The translations under genes and the position numbers were made by a program. A stretch of DNA of 64,000 bases. It comes from Pectinatus haikarae. Lineage in GTDB: Bacteria; Bacillota; Negativicutes; Selenomonadales; Selenomonadaceae. The notes under the pieces were generated by a model, which worked only from the letters and a program-made list of their open reading frames with translations, was not told the origin of the DNA and did not search any database. Shown in pieces: positions 1-8,502 of the stretch (its first letter is position 1; every line of letters starts with the position of its first letter). The DNA lies in NCBI RefSeq assembly GCF_030813505.1, contig NZ_JAUSUE010000006.1; one strand, 5' to 3'.

Positions 1-47
1 CGGAAGAATTGTTCGACGCTTTTCTCGATAAACTTTATATTGCCTGA
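1..47 (+). CDS. possible 3' end of a truncated upstream gene
   Basis: One forward frame (codons starting at position 3) is open from the window edge to a TGA at 45-47 and encodes a plausible acidic/hydrophobic tail (EELFDAFLDKLYIA). The other frames give less protein-like tails. About 14 codons are too few to name a family, and it could equally be non-coding. Confidence 0.3.
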   Translation, partial: EELFDAFLDKLYIA

Positions 48-168
48 GATCATCGGCATTTTACCAAAGTGTTCAATTTGCTATTGCAATTTACGATTAT
101 TTAAAGAATAATTAATATTATATATATTATAGCTATCTGACAATAAAATTTGCATATTGGAGTTAACT

Positions 169-1095
169 ATGAAATACTGTAAAAATGAGAAAAATTTTAT
201 TGAAGTCGGCGGAGAGTTTATCACACTTAAGCAGTTGATTGAAACTATTCCAGTTACTGTGGTGTTAATTGATAGAAAGGGAAATTGCATATCTAATGGC
301 CAATTCCTGGTAGACTGTAATGCCACATCCAAAAAGGATAGTTTAGTTGAATCTGAAATCACGGATTTGAACGAAAAAGTGCGTGAAAATATTAAGCGTG
401 ATTTTGAACTTTTTGATCAGGGGAAAAACATGCCTGCGCATGAATTGACGCTTAATGGCAGAATATATAAAGTAGTAGTAGTTCCTTTACGAAATATCTC
501 CGGTTTTGCATTTGCAGAGTTAGCGGTATTAACAGATATAAGCGAAAATAAGAACGCGGAATATCGCTTGGCCAAACTGAATGAACAATTAAAAGTAATG
601 GTTTCGCGCGATGGATTAACAAAGCTGCTTAACAAGAATGCTTTTAGAGAAGTATGTAATAAATTGATAAAGGTAGCACTACGGGAAATGCAATCATTTT
701 CTGTCATGTTTATTGATATAGATTATTTTAAAAAGGTAAATGACACATATGGGCACTCGGTTGGCGATATGGTTTTAAGGAAAGTGGCAGAATCTATAGT
801 TAAAAATTGCCGAAAAAGTGATATCGTGGGGAGAGTGGGCGGTGAGGAAATCGCGGTCTACTTACCAAATACTAATTGTTATGGTGCAGTCGTTTTGGCA
901 GAAAAAATACGAACGTGCATTGAGAAATCAGAGTTTAGGACAGAGAATATAGTTGTTCGCGTTACTGTCAGTATTGGCGTTTCAGCTAATAAACCATATC
1001 ATAAAACAATATCTGATATTAAAAAAGATGCCGATAAGGCTATGTATATGGCAAAGAGTAATGGACGAAACAGAGTTGAATGCTTATATGAATAG
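169..1095 (+). CDS. diguanylate cyclase with N-terminal PAS-like sensor
   Basis: A 308-residue GGDEF protein that should make cyclic di-GMP from two GTP. Residues about 20-125 look like a PAS-type sensor fold (VVLIDRKG, then a C-terminal TDISE junction), followed by a short coiled linker. The GGDEF domain starts at the DGLTKLLNK motif and carries the FIDIDYFKKVND metal/GTP segment and the signature GGEEI at about residues 224-228. An RKSD (RxxD) inhibitory I-site lies five residues before it, so the enzyme is probably active and feedback-inhibited. No transmembrane segment is seen, so it is probably cytoplasmic. ATG 169 is preferred over the in-frame TTG at 157 because GGAG at 159-162 lies 6 nt upstream of it. 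It appears monocistronic. Confidence 0.9.
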   Translation: MKYCKNEKNFIEVGGEFITLKQLIETIPVTVVLIDRKGNCISNGQFLVDCNATSKKDSLVESEITDLNEKVRENIKRDFELFDQGKNMPAHELTLNGRIYKVVVVPLRNISGFAFAELAVLTDISENKNAEYRLAKLNEQLKVMVSRDGLTKLLNKNAFREVCNKLIKVALREMQSFSVMFIDIDYFKKVNDTYGHSVGDMVLRKVAESIVKNCRKSDIVGRVGGEEIAVYLPNTNCYGAVVLAEKIRTCIEKSEFRTENIVVRVTVSIGVSANKPYHKTISDIKKDADKAMYMAKSNGRNRVECLYE

Positions 1096-1203
1096 CAGAA
1101 TAATGTGTTGAAGCAATTAAAGCCTTGGAATTGATTAAAAAACCAGTATCAGATTTTTTTAATATTGAGTAGATAGTTGACTGCTCTCTAATAGTTATAT
1201 ACG

Positions 1204-1244
1204 CCTTCAAGCCGATGCAATATAAAATCAGCTTGAAGGTTTTA
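1204..1244 (+). terminator. probable intrinsic terminator after the diguanylate cyclase
   Basis: A 9-bp perfect stem CCTTCAAGC (1204-1212) / GCTTGAAGG (1231-1239) with an 18-nt loop, followed by TTTTATTT. It lies about 110 nt past the stop codon. The large loop makes it weaker than a classic terminator. Confidence 0.5.
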
Positions 1245-1325
1245 TTTGCGAGCAGAAAATTAAGAACATCTTCGGAGTTTGATTTTATGTATACAGTATA
1301 ATTTCGATTATTACTTCTGCTTTTA

Positions 1326-1354
1326 TTGACAGATATATTGTATTAATATATGCT
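1326..1354 (+). promoter_or_regulatory. sigma-A promoter upstream of the decayed TauE gene
   Basis: TTGACA (1326-1331), a 17-nt spacer, and TATGCT (1349-1354). Predicted start is near 1361, giving a leader of about 130 nt before the GTG at 1493. The rest of 1096-1492 holds the two hairpins listed and no gene. Confidence 0.65.
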
Positions 1355-1433
1355 ATTATTTTTAATAAAGCCTGTTCTTTTAGTGGTTGAGCGATTGAGT
1401 GTGTCAGAGCATAACTATTAATACACAAAGCAG

Positions 1434-1477
1434 CGCTGCTTATACTATCCTGGGGGTAGTGCAGGCAGCGTTTTTTT
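1434..1477 (+). terminator. leader terminator/attenuator ahead of the decayed TauE gene
   Basis: A nested hairpin: outer stem CGCTGC (1434-1439) / GCAGCG (1465-1470), inner stem ACTATCC / GGGTAGT, then seven T (1471-1477). It lies between the promoter at 1326 and the RBS GGGAGG (1480-1485), so it sits where a riboswitch or attenuator would control the downstream gene. I recognise no riboswitch class in the upstream half of the leader. Confidence 0.65.
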
Positions 1478-1492
1478 CTGGGAGGAAATGCT

Positions 1493-2036
1493 GTGAATAA
1501 AAAAAAGGATACTTATGAATTTATTGATCTGCATCGTCATGCTATGATTGAATTTTAGCGGTCTTTGGTTAATTGACTCTTCAAATTTGCCGATAATAAA
1601 ACAAAGTCTTCAGGAAATAACTGAAAAAAATTATATCCAGGGAACAAAGAGCAAGCTTTCAGATATAGTGTTTTTTAAAGAAATGAAAAAACTTTCGGTA
1701 CATGTTAAAACGGTTAATTTTGAACCTATAAAATAACAAGGAGGATTACCTTTCGTTCCGTTTATGATCTATATTCTAAAATTTCCTATACATACAGCAG
1801 TGGCCACATCTACATGTATTTTAGCTATTTCTGCTCTCAGCGGAATGTTATCACATGCATTGCTTGGGCATATTCTTTGGGGGCCTGCGATTTTTACAGG
1901 TGTGGGAGCTGTGCTTGGTGCGCAGTTTGGTGTAAAGTTTTCCTTAATATTAAAGGCTGCGTCTTTGACTAAATATACTGCTTATGTTATCCTGATAATG
2001 GGTTTGAAATTCATTTATTATTATATAAGTTATTGA
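1493..2036 (+). pseudogene. remnant of a TauE/SafE-family membrane exporter
   Basis: A GTG start at 1493 with a good RBS (GGGAGG, 7 nt spacing) opens a frame that stops after 21 codons (TAG 1556-1558). A different frame runs from 1548 to 1736 without a recognisable domain. A third frame, open from 1737 to the stop at 2034-2036, encodes about 99 residues that resemble the C-terminal half of TauE/SafE exporters: GG-x4-VP, then FPIHTAVATS, AISALSG and GAVLGAQFG, with two or three hydrophobic segments. The N-terminal transmembrane repeat of the family is missing. TauE-type proteins export sulfite or organosulfonates, or take part in anion transport. I infer a gene broken by frameshift plus deletion. 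The alternative, that 1764-2036 is a real half-size protein starting at ATG 1764, is less likely because similarity continues upstream of that ATG. Confidence 0.65.
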
Positions 2037-2043
2037 TTTTTCA

Positions 2044-2077
2044 GCCGTGTGAAAGTAAAATTTCATGCGGTTTCTTT
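2044..2077 (+). terminator. intrinsic terminator after the TauE remnant
   Basis: A 10-bp stem CCGTGTGAAA (2044-2053) / TTTCATGCGG (2061-2070, two G-U pairs), a 7-nt loop, then TTTCTTT. It lies inside the upstream extension of the MATE reading frame, which argues against a start at 2049 for that gene. Confidence 0.65.
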
Positions 2078-2165
2078 GACGTATAGGACAATATTATTTC
2101 GATACCCGCTTCAATTAGGGGAACAAGCTGCTAAATTTTCATGCCAAAGGAATATCTATAATAAT

Positions 2166-3500
2166 ATGACAAAAAATATATTTACACCATCCATACTAAA
2201 AATGAGTTGGCCGATCTTTGTTGAAGTATTTCTGCAAATGATGATCGGTAATGTCGATCAGTTCATGATCAGCCATTACTCTCAGGCTTCTGTTGCGGCT
2301 GTGGCTAATGCAAATCAAGTTATGAATGTGATAATTTTGCTGCTTACCGTAATCAGTACGGCCACAACTATCCTTATAGCCCAATATTTCGGTGCTAAAA
2401 ATAAACAAAAAATTGAGGAAATATGTACGGTTTCCTTTGCTTTTAATGGTGTTTTCAGTTTGACGGCCAGTTTTTTTCTGCTCCTTTTTCGCGAGCAGCT
2501 TTTTCAATGGCTGCAAGTGCCGGAAGCAATTATGGAAGAAACCAATTTGTATTTCAGCATAGTGGCAGGCGGAATAGTCTTTCAAGGTCTGTATTTTTCT
2601 CTTGTTGCCTGCTTCAGAGGACATTCATGGACGAAAACTACTATGCTTATATCCCTTTTCATAAATGTTTTCCACATCCTCAGCAATTCTGTTCTCATTT
2701 TTGGCATTGGTCCTATTCCCGCTTTAGGAGTTTTCGGTGTATCCATTTCCACAAACTGCAGTAAATTTTTGGGATTGGTATTATTGTTCTATATATTTCG
2801 CCGATATCTCAATGTCAAAATGTCATGGCGGTATCTGCATCCTTTCCCCTGGAAAACCCTAAAACAAGTGCTTTCCATTGGTATTCCTTCCGGAGGAGAA
2901 ACGCTGTCATATCAGTTGTCACAGATGACTATCATGAAGATGGTCAATATGTTCGGACTGGCTGTTATAAATACTAAAGTGTATGTTTATATCCTGGCAA
3001 CGTTTTGCTATATTTATTCTATAGCTTTGTCTTCTGCCGCGCAGATCATTGTCGGCTATCTGATAGGTGCCGGCAGATCGAAGGAGGTAGGCCGAAAAGT
3101 CTGGTACACGGCTACTCTTTCGGTTTTTATATGTCTGGTGATGACCATTGTGTTTTATACAGGCAGTGATTATATATTGCGCGCTTTTACAAGTGACCGC
3201 GATATCTTGGCATTGGGGCATGCGATTTTATTTGTAGAAATTTTTCTTGAATTGGGACGCGGCGTCAATATAGTTATGGTAGCCTCCTTACAGGCCGCCG
3301 GAGATATTCGTACACCTGTGATCGTCGGTATTATATGCATGTGGAGTATTGCTGTCGGTATGGCATATTTTTTAGGTATTGTCATGCAGATGGGATTAGT
3401 AGGCATATGGATAGGCATGGCCTGTGATGAATGTATCAGAGCCTTGATTTTTATATATCGCTGGCACAGCGGAAAATGGAAAAACAGGCATCTTATTTGA
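2166..3500 (+). CDS. MATE family multidrug/Na+ efflux transporter
   Basis: A 444-residue, very hydrophobic protein with the two-fold repeat and about 12 membrane helices of MATE (NorM/DinF-like) transporters, which expel cationic drugs or metabolites using Na+ or H+ gradients. The first helix begins ILKMSWPIFVEVFLQMMIGNVD, the usual opening of the family, with a conserved NVDQFM turn. A second-repeat counterpart is seen near IGIPSGGETLSYQLSQM. The frame is open back to 2049, but that stretch contains a terminator hairpin, so ATG 2166 is chosen. The nearest RBS-like AAAGG (2146-2150) is rather far (15 nt), so translation may be weak. No linked regulator is seen, and the substrate cannot be predicted. 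Confidence 0.88.
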   Translation: MTKNIFTPSILKMSWPIFVEVFLQMMIGNVDQFMISHYSQASVAAVANANQVMNVIILLLTVISTATTILIAQYFGAKNKQKIEEICTVSFAFNGVFSLTASFFLLLFREQLFQWLQVPEAIMEETNLYFSIVAGGIVFQGLYFSLVACFRGHSWTKTTMLISLFINVFHILSNSVLIFGIGPIPALGVFGVSISTNCSKFLGLVLLFYIFRRYLNVKMSWRYLHPFPWKTLKQVLSIGIPSGGETLSYQLSQMTIMKMVNMFGLAVINTKVYVYILATFCYIYSIALSSAAQIIVGYLIGAGRSKEVGRKVWYTATLSVFICLVMTIVFYTGSDYILRAFTSDRDILALGHAILFVEIFLELGRGVNIVMVASLQAAGDIRTPVIVGIICMWSIAVGMAYFLGIVMQMGLVGIWIGMACDECIRALIFIYRWHSGKWKNRHLI

Positions 3501-3666
3501 TCTAAATATATTAAGCCGGAGGACAAGTTATGTTAAGCATCTGAACTTATTTTAATATTTATGGGGACAACAGGACTATTTTTCTAAGATAATTAATATA
3601 TTTGCTCTTTTTTCTTATATTTTTATGATTTTTAGCTGAATACTTTCAAAAACTACTATAAAATGC

Positions 3667-3695
3667 TAGACAAAGTTATGTATATATGCTAATAT
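3667..3695 (+). promoter_or_regulatory. candidate promoter of the glutamine synthetase gene
   Basis: TAGACA (3667-3672), a 17-nt spacer, and TAATAT (3690-3695). The start would fall near 3702, giving a leader of about 125 nt that contains the attenuator at 3729-3792. The rest of the 3501-3827 gap is AT-rich without a gene. Confidence 0.45.
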
Positions 3696-3728
3696 ATGTA
3701 TCGTAAAGATGTTAACAAGGCAATGGCG

Positions 3729-3792
3729 CCATATGATAATTTCATTTCTTCACGGGTAGTGCAGGATTGATATATATTCATATGGTTTTTTT
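3729..3792 (+). promoter_or_regulatory. leader attenuator of the glutamine synthetase gene
   Basis: CCATATGA (3729-3736) pairs perfectly with TCATATGG (3778-3785), directly followed by seven T (3786-3792), and the RBS AAAGGTGG comes about 25 nt later. The 41-nt loop contains a possible competing fold. The layout of promoter, long-loop terminator, RBS fits transcription attenuation. In clostridia, nitrogen genes including glutamine synthetase are known to be controlled by ANTAR-type antitermination. No ANTAR gene is in the window, so that link is inference. Confidence 0.5.
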
Positions 3793-3827
3793 ATTGCTTA
3801 ATTTTTAAATTTAAAGGTGGTTTTCTT

Positions 3828-5714
3828 ATGGACGATTTACTTTTCGTTATCCCCGCGAATTCTACAAAAGAGGACATTCTTAGCAAATTGAAAGAACACC
3901 CTGAAATCAAATTTGTTTCATTAGTCGGTATTGATTTGGCAGGTAACGATACAGACGAAAAAATCCCTATGCAGGTTTTTTTAGAGGATATAGACAAATT
4001 CTATGAAGGTTCTGCTGTTCAAACAGATGGTTCTTCTGTTGTTCTGACTAATATTGCAACATTGAATAACGCTAAGGTTGATATGCCGGTTGATTCTGCG
4101 GTTAATTGGTTTATTGACTATAATATGGAAAATTTTGATGAAGAACTTGAAAAGCCTATCGGCACACTCCGCATACCTTCATTCCTTATTCACGAAGATA
4201 AAAGAGTCGATTCACGAGCTGTTTTGACGGATACGCTTGCGTTTGTCAAAAAAGAGTTACTGGGCTTATTCGCTAAAAAAGAAGTCGTTTCCGGGCTGGA
4301 ACACATCAAGGGCAGTGATGTTGAAGATATTATTTTCACATCAGCTACCGAACTTGAGTTCTGGGTTAAAACACCGTTGGCTGAAGCTGATATTCCTGAA
4401 ATGAGTGCATCACAGGTCATGCAGGAACAGTATTGGCAGCGTACGCGCGGTGCTGTTCGTTCTGCACTGGAACAGACGATCCTCGCGATGCAGGCTTACG
4501 GTCTGGAACCTGAAATGGGACATAAAGAAGTTGGCGGCATGAAGGGGCATATGGATGCTTCCGGTAATATGAACCATGTCTGCGAACAGATAGAAATAGA
4601 TTGGAAATTTGCTAATGCTGTCCAAGCGGCAGATAATGAATTGTTCGTCCGGACACTTGTAAAAGAAGTTTTCCGTGCTAACGGACTTGAAGTCAATTTC
4701 AAGGCTAAACCGATGATCGGTCTTGCCGGTAATGGTGAACATACTCATATTGGGATGGCTGCTAAGCTGAAAAGCGGCAAGGTCATAAATCTCTTTTCTC
4801 CTAAAGAAATGACAAAGGATTTCATGAGTTCCGTTGGTTATGGTGCCATTATGGGGCTGCTTAAAAATTATGAAGTCATTAATCCTTTCGTTTCTTCCAC
4901 AAATGATTCTCTTAATCGTTTGAAACCGGGATTTGAAGCACCTATATGTATTGTTACTTCACTGGGTCATAAGCCTGAAGTGCCTTCCCGTAATCGTACC
5001 ATTCTTGCAGGTCTTGTACGTGATATAAAAAGTCCTATGGCAACTCGTTTCGAATTGCGCGCATGTAATCCTTACACCAATACTTATGTTGCCTTGGCTG
5101 CTATTTACTCTGCTATACTTGACGGTGTAAAATATTCTATCAATAAAACAACAGACGAGCTTCTTGATGAACTTTCCAAGGAAGCAGGCACTGTTGCGGG
5201 ATATCTCGAAAAAGATCGTGCTTATCGCAGTGAAGATGATGTTTTTGAAGATTATACACAGGAAGAACGCGATCATTTGTTCTCTATTCCACCTGCTACT
5301 GTATGGGAAAATCTGCAGGCTCTGAAGAATTTCCCGGAAAAACGTGCTGTGGTTACTGCTGGCGGGGCATTGCGTGATCAGATCATTGATGCATTTGTTT
5401 CCGGTGAGCTTATACGTTGGAAAACGGAAATTATCAGCCGTATAATTCCGGAAAATCGTGTTATTGTCAGTGCATGTAAGGAAATTGCATCGACTTTCGT
5501 AACGGATCAGGATGCTTATAATTGGAATAAGATCAACGGTATTCGCTGCTATCTGGCAAAAGACAGCATTGATGAAAAATCATTGTTCACTCTTTTGATC
5601 AAGGCGTTGAATGAAAATGATTTTGCTACAGCATCAGGTCTTCAGATCGAAATGTATGATAAGATGGAAGAATTAAAATCTCTTTATTCTGATTACAAAA
5701 TGAATATGATTTAA
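3828..5714 (+). CDS. glnA: glutamine synthetase, large form with C-terminal extension
   Basis: A 628-residue enzyme that makes glutamine from glutamate, ammonia and ATP. Residues 1-120 form the beta-grasp N-domain. The catalytic core shows ELEFW (175-179), EQIEIDW (253-259), the KP-to-GNGEHTHIGM ATP/metal segment (294-310), a glutamate-binding stretch near 355-371 (NDSLNRLKPGFEAP), and RNRT/FELRACNP near the active-site arginines. Class I enzymes are about 440-470 residues and class III (GlnN) about 700, so this 628-residue form is intermediate. Residues after about 470 form a mostly helical extension absent from ordinary GlnA. Start: ATG 3828 with AAAGGTGG upstream. It is monocistronic, ending at the bidirectional terminator at 5726. 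The symbol is by function only; the paralogue class should be checked. Confidence 0.88.
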   Translation: MDDLLFVIPANSTKEDILSKLKEHPEIKFVSLVGIDLAGNDTDEKIPMQVFLEDIDKFYEGSAVQTDGSSVVLTNIATLNNAKVDMPVDSAVNWFIDYNMENFDEELEKPIGTLRIPSFLIHEDKRVDSRAVLTDTLAFVKKELLGLFAKKEVVSGLEHIKGSDVEDIIFTSATELEFWVKTPLAEADIPEMSASQVMQEQYWQRTRGAVRSALEQTILAMQAYGLEPEMGHKEVGGMKGHMDASGNMNHVCEQIEIDWKFANAVQAADNELFVRTLVKEVFRANGLEVNFKAKPMIGLAGNGEHTHIGMAAKLKSGKVINLFSPKEMTKDFMSSVGYGAIMGLLKNYEVINPFVSSTNDSLNRLKPGFEAPICIVTSLGHKPEVPSRNRTILAGLVRDIKSPMATRFELRACNPYTNTYVALAAIYSAILDGVKYSINKTTDELLDELSKEAGTVAGYLEKDRAYRSEDDVFEDYTQEERDHLFSIPPATVWENLQALKNFPEKRAVVTAGGALRDQIIDAFVSGELIRWKTEIISRIIPENRVIVSACKEIASTFVTDQDAYNWNKINGIRCYLAKDSIDEKSLFTLLIKALNENDFATASGLQIEMYDKMEELKSLYSDYKMNMI

Positions 5715-5725
5715 TGATTTAACAT

Positions 5726-5782
5726 AAAAAGCCTCCGCATTTCCTGTTCTTCTCAATAAATCAGGAATGAGGAGGCTTTGTT
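5726..5782. terminator. bidirectional terminator between glnA and the methyltransferase gene
   Basis: AAAAAGCCTCCGCATTTCCTG pairs with CAGGAATGAGGAGGCTTTG around a 15-nt loop. A-rich and T-rich flanks on both sides allow it to serve the convergent genes ending at 5714 (+) and 5785 (-). The minus-strand gene ends next to its right arm. Confidence 0.85.
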
Positions 5783-5784
5783 TA

Positions 5785-6573
5785 TTATACATACTTTCCT
5801 ATTTCAATAATTCCGTAGTGGACAGGACTGTATCGGCCACCGCAAATGGAAGAAAACCCAAGTCGATCAAATTCATTGCTTTTGCTGTTTTCTTTCAGTA
5901 CGACCCGATGTTTAGCAATACGGCAGGCTTCATCTATGCTTTTTTTTGTTACAGGTGCTGTATCGGCTAAAATACGCAAGGGAGTGAGACTGAGACTGTC
6001 CATAAGAGGGTGGCGGAACATAGGATCAAAATAAACTACATCAATGCTTTTATCGGGCAGTTTTTGTAAATATTCTTCATGATTTACATTTATTACTTTT
6101 ATATTATGTGCAGCTTTTGTCAATTCTTTTACAGAAAAATCAGCTGCACGGAGTCCTTCCTCTGCAATGAGAGCTAAAAGAGGATCGGCTTCAAGACCTA
6201 TAACGAGAGTACCGCTTTTGAATGCACTGATAAGCGCATCAGCGGCGAACCCCAATGTGCAGTCAAGCACGGACATTCCCTTTTTGAGAGCCATTGCCGT
6301 GAGCATATTGTCCTTTTCATTTTTCAGAAGTCTTTTTATTCGCAATTGTGCCATATTGGGATGAAAAAAAAGTTCACCGGAAGATGTGACAATGCTTATT
6401 CGTTCTTTTTTTACGATAATGACTGTTTGACAGTCGTGTCTTTTTTTTATTTGCGCCAACGGTTCATTGTTCCGATAAATAAAATGCATATTATATTTTT
6501 CGGCAAGAGAATGAGCTTTGACTATACAGTTTCCGTCTGTTCGACGGCCGGTAGTGATAAAAAAATTATTCAT
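5785..6573 (-). CDS. class I SAM-dependent methyltransferase, RsmJ/YpiP-like
   Basis: A 262-residue protein with an N-terminal region of about 90 residues (TTGRRTDGN, then FFHPNMAQLRIKRL), a Rossmann methyltransferase fold with the SAM loop VLDCTLGFAADAL near residue 100, an acidic residue after strand 2 (GLEADP), and the catalytic-type motif VVYFDPMF near residue 182. It resembles the DUF548/RsmJ family, in which E. coli RsmJ methylates 16S rRNA G1516. The Firmicutes branch (YpiP-like) is not proven to share that target. It lies 45 nt downstream of mutL and is probably co-transcribed with miaB-mutS-mutL. Confidence 0.75.
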   Translation of the reverse strand: MNNFFITTGRRTDGNCIVKAHSLAEKYNMHFIYRNNEPLAQIKKRHDCQTVIIVKKERISIVTSSGELFFHPNMAQLRIKRLLKNEKDNMLTAMALKKGMSVLDCTLGFAADALISAFKSGTLVIGLEADPLLALIAEEGLRAADFSVKELTKAAHNIKVINVNHEEYLQKLPDKSIDVVYFDPMFRHPLMDSLSLTPLRILADTAPVTKKSIDEACRIAKHRVVLKENSKSNEFDRLGFSSICGGRYSPVHYGIIEIGKYV

Positions 6574-6618
6574 AAATGTTATATAGCACCTTGTGGACGT
6601 ATTTTCCCAGGGAAAATA

Positions 6619-8502
6619 TTATTGTATTCGTTTGAACATTTTCGCTAGATCACGATGCTCAAATTTAATGGTTGTGGGTCTGCCGTGCGGACAGGTATAG
6701 GGCAGTCTGGTATGAGCCAATTCGTCGAGAATTATTTTCATTTGCTGCAAGGTCAATTTGTCACCTGCTTTGATAGCTGCTCTGCATGCTGCTGTTGCCA
6801 GACAGGCATGCCGTATTTCCTGCGGTGTGGGTGTGTGCATTTCATTTAATGAAGCAAGTATGTCTCGTATTGTGTTTTCAGCCTCATCCATAGGGATATC
6901 TGCCGGTATCTCCATAAGTCTGAATTGCTGCGGGCCTGATGATTCGGCATTAAATCCCAATTTGTACAGAATTTCCCTGTTTTCTTCCAGCAGATCGTAT
7001 TCTGCAGAAGAAAGATTCAAAAGAAGATGTACCAAGAGCTGCTGAGAAACAATGCGATCCTTTGCAAGGCCAAATCTGTCATAGAGTATTCGTTCGTGCG
7101 CGGCATGCTGATCTATTATATACATACCGTCTTCTCCCTGTGCTATGATGTAGCACAGATCAATCTGACCAAGCGGAAAAAGTTCTCTGGCAGCAGAAAG
7201 CTGCGGATCGGTTTGGGTATCAGCAAGAATATTTTCATTTTGCATATTCTGTGAGATGACGGCAGTGTTTTTCATAGCATAAATTTGTTCTTTTGCCATT
7301 TTGAAATCATCTGCGTCAGCTTCTCGCAGAAAAGATGTGTCTTCGGAATGCAGACCACCGCTGTGATTAGTTTCATGGATCATTAATGCAGATGAAGTTT
7401 CTGGAGTTTCGCTGTTGGGCGCGGATACGCTATGCAGCATGGGCTCTTCATAGCGGGGACGGATAAAATCTGCAGGTGCGGCAAAGGCGTCAAGTGTCTT
7501 TGCATCATCACTTTGAGCGGGACGGACAGCATCAAGTATTGTTTTATAGACAGCTTTAAACAGCCGGCCCTCATCGGCAAATTTTAGTTCGATTTTTTGC
7601 GGATGAACATTTATGTCTATAGTGTTTTTGGCGACCTCAATATTAAGGACTGCTAAGGGATAACCAGATTTTGGCAATAAAGAATGATAAGCATTGTCTA
7701 TCGCGCGGCTTATCATCCGGCTGGTGATTATTCTGCCGTTGACTATAAAAGTCTGCCACGTCCGGCTGCTCCTTATGACAGCCGGTTTGCTTATATAACC
7801 TGTTATTTTTACGTCTTCGTCATTAAAGCCAAGCGTAAGCAGTTCCTGACCGACGGTTCTGCCGTATATGCCTGTGATCGTATCTTTTAGTGAGCCTGTT
7901 CCGGGAGTAATGACGGTGATTTTATTGTTGCTGATGAGTTTTACGGCTATTTGGGGATTGGAAAAAGCCAGCTTGATAACATAATCATTTATTTTATTTG
8001 TTTCGGTGGAGGTGGTTTTTAAGAATTTTTTTCTGGCGGGAGTATTGAAAAAAAGATCCTCTACCTTTATTGTCGTACCTATTCCGCATCCCGCTTCTCC
8101 GATATCTTCAAGTTTTCCCCCGATGATTTTAACACTGGTGCCGAGCTCATCCTGTGCTCTTCGCGTAAGAATGGAGAATCTGGAAACGGCAGCTATTGAA
8201 GGAAGGGCTTCTCCGCGAAAACCAAGTGTGGCTATCTTTTCAAGATCGCCAACTGCGGTGATTTTACTTGTTGCATGCCGAAGAATGGCAACCTGAACAT
8301 CTTCGCGGGTCATGGCTCTGCCATTATCTGTTATTCTTATAAAACTTGTTCCGCCTGCCATTATCTCTACGTCGATCTTGCTGGCACCGGCGTCAATTGA
8401 ATTTTCCATGAGCTCTTTGACAACGGAGGAAGGGCGTTCAACAACTTCACCGGCCGCTATTTTATTTATAGTATTTTCGTCAAGCACATGGATACTGCTC
8501 AT
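6619..8502 (-). CDS. mutL: DNA mismatch repair protein MutL
   Basis: A 627-residue GHKL ATPase that couples MutS mismatch recognition to strand incision. The N-terminal ATPase shows ENSIDAGA (residues 33-40), DNGRAM, HATSKI and TLGFRGEALPSIAAV. A weakly conserved linker spans about 330-440, followed by the dimerisation/endonuclease domain. That domain has DQHAAHERILYD at 464-475, close to the DQHA-x2-E-x4-E nuclease signature but with Asp in place of the last Glu, and the C-terminal metal-site motif CPHGRPT. It is therefore probably a nicking MutL of the mutH-less type. Its start overlaps the mutS stop by 4 nt (translational coupling). Confidence 0.97.
   Translation of the reverse strand: MSSIHVLDENTINKIAAGEVVERPSSVVKELMENSIDAGASKIDVEIMAGGTSFIRITDNGRAMTREDVQVAILRHATSKITAVGDLEKIATLGFRGEALPSIAAVSRFSILTRRAQDELGTSVKIIGGKLEDIGEAGCGIGTTIKVEDLFFNTPARKKFLKTTSTETNKINDYVIKLAFSNPQIAVKLISNNKITVITPGTGSLKDTITGIYGRTVGQELLTLGFNDEDVKITGYISKPAVIRSSRTWQTFIVNGRIITSRMISRAIDNAYHSLLPKSGYPLAVLNIEVAKNTIDINVHPQKIELKFADEGRLFKAVYKTILDAVRPAQSDDAKTLDAFAAPADFIRPRYEEPMLHSVSAPNSETPETSSALMIHETNHSGGLHSEDTSFLREADADDFKMAKEQIYAMKNTAVISQNMQNENILADTQTDPQLSAARELFPLGQIDLCYIIAQGEDGMYIIDQHAAHERILYDRFGLAKDRIVSQQLLVHLLLNLSSAEYDLLEENREILYKLGFNAESSGPQQFRLMEIPADIPMDEAENTIRDILASLNEMHTPTPQEIRHACLATAACRAAIKAGDKLTLQQMKIILDELAHTRLPYTCPHGRPTTIKFEHRDLAKMFKRIQ

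Noticed and set aside
2049..2165. 39-residue N-terminal extension of the MATE transporter
   Set aside because: The stretch includes a terminator hairpin (2044-2077) and adds residues not seen at the start of MATE proteins.
3530..3544. Five-codon mini-frame with GGAGG after the MATE gene
   Set aside because: Too short (ATG-TTA-AGC-ATC-stop) to support a product; probably a chance RBS-like sequence.
6600..6618. 9-bp palindrome TATTTTCCC/GGGAAAATA next to the mutL stop
   Set aside because: Single-base loop and no T run; too short and AT-rich to call a terminator or operator with confidence.
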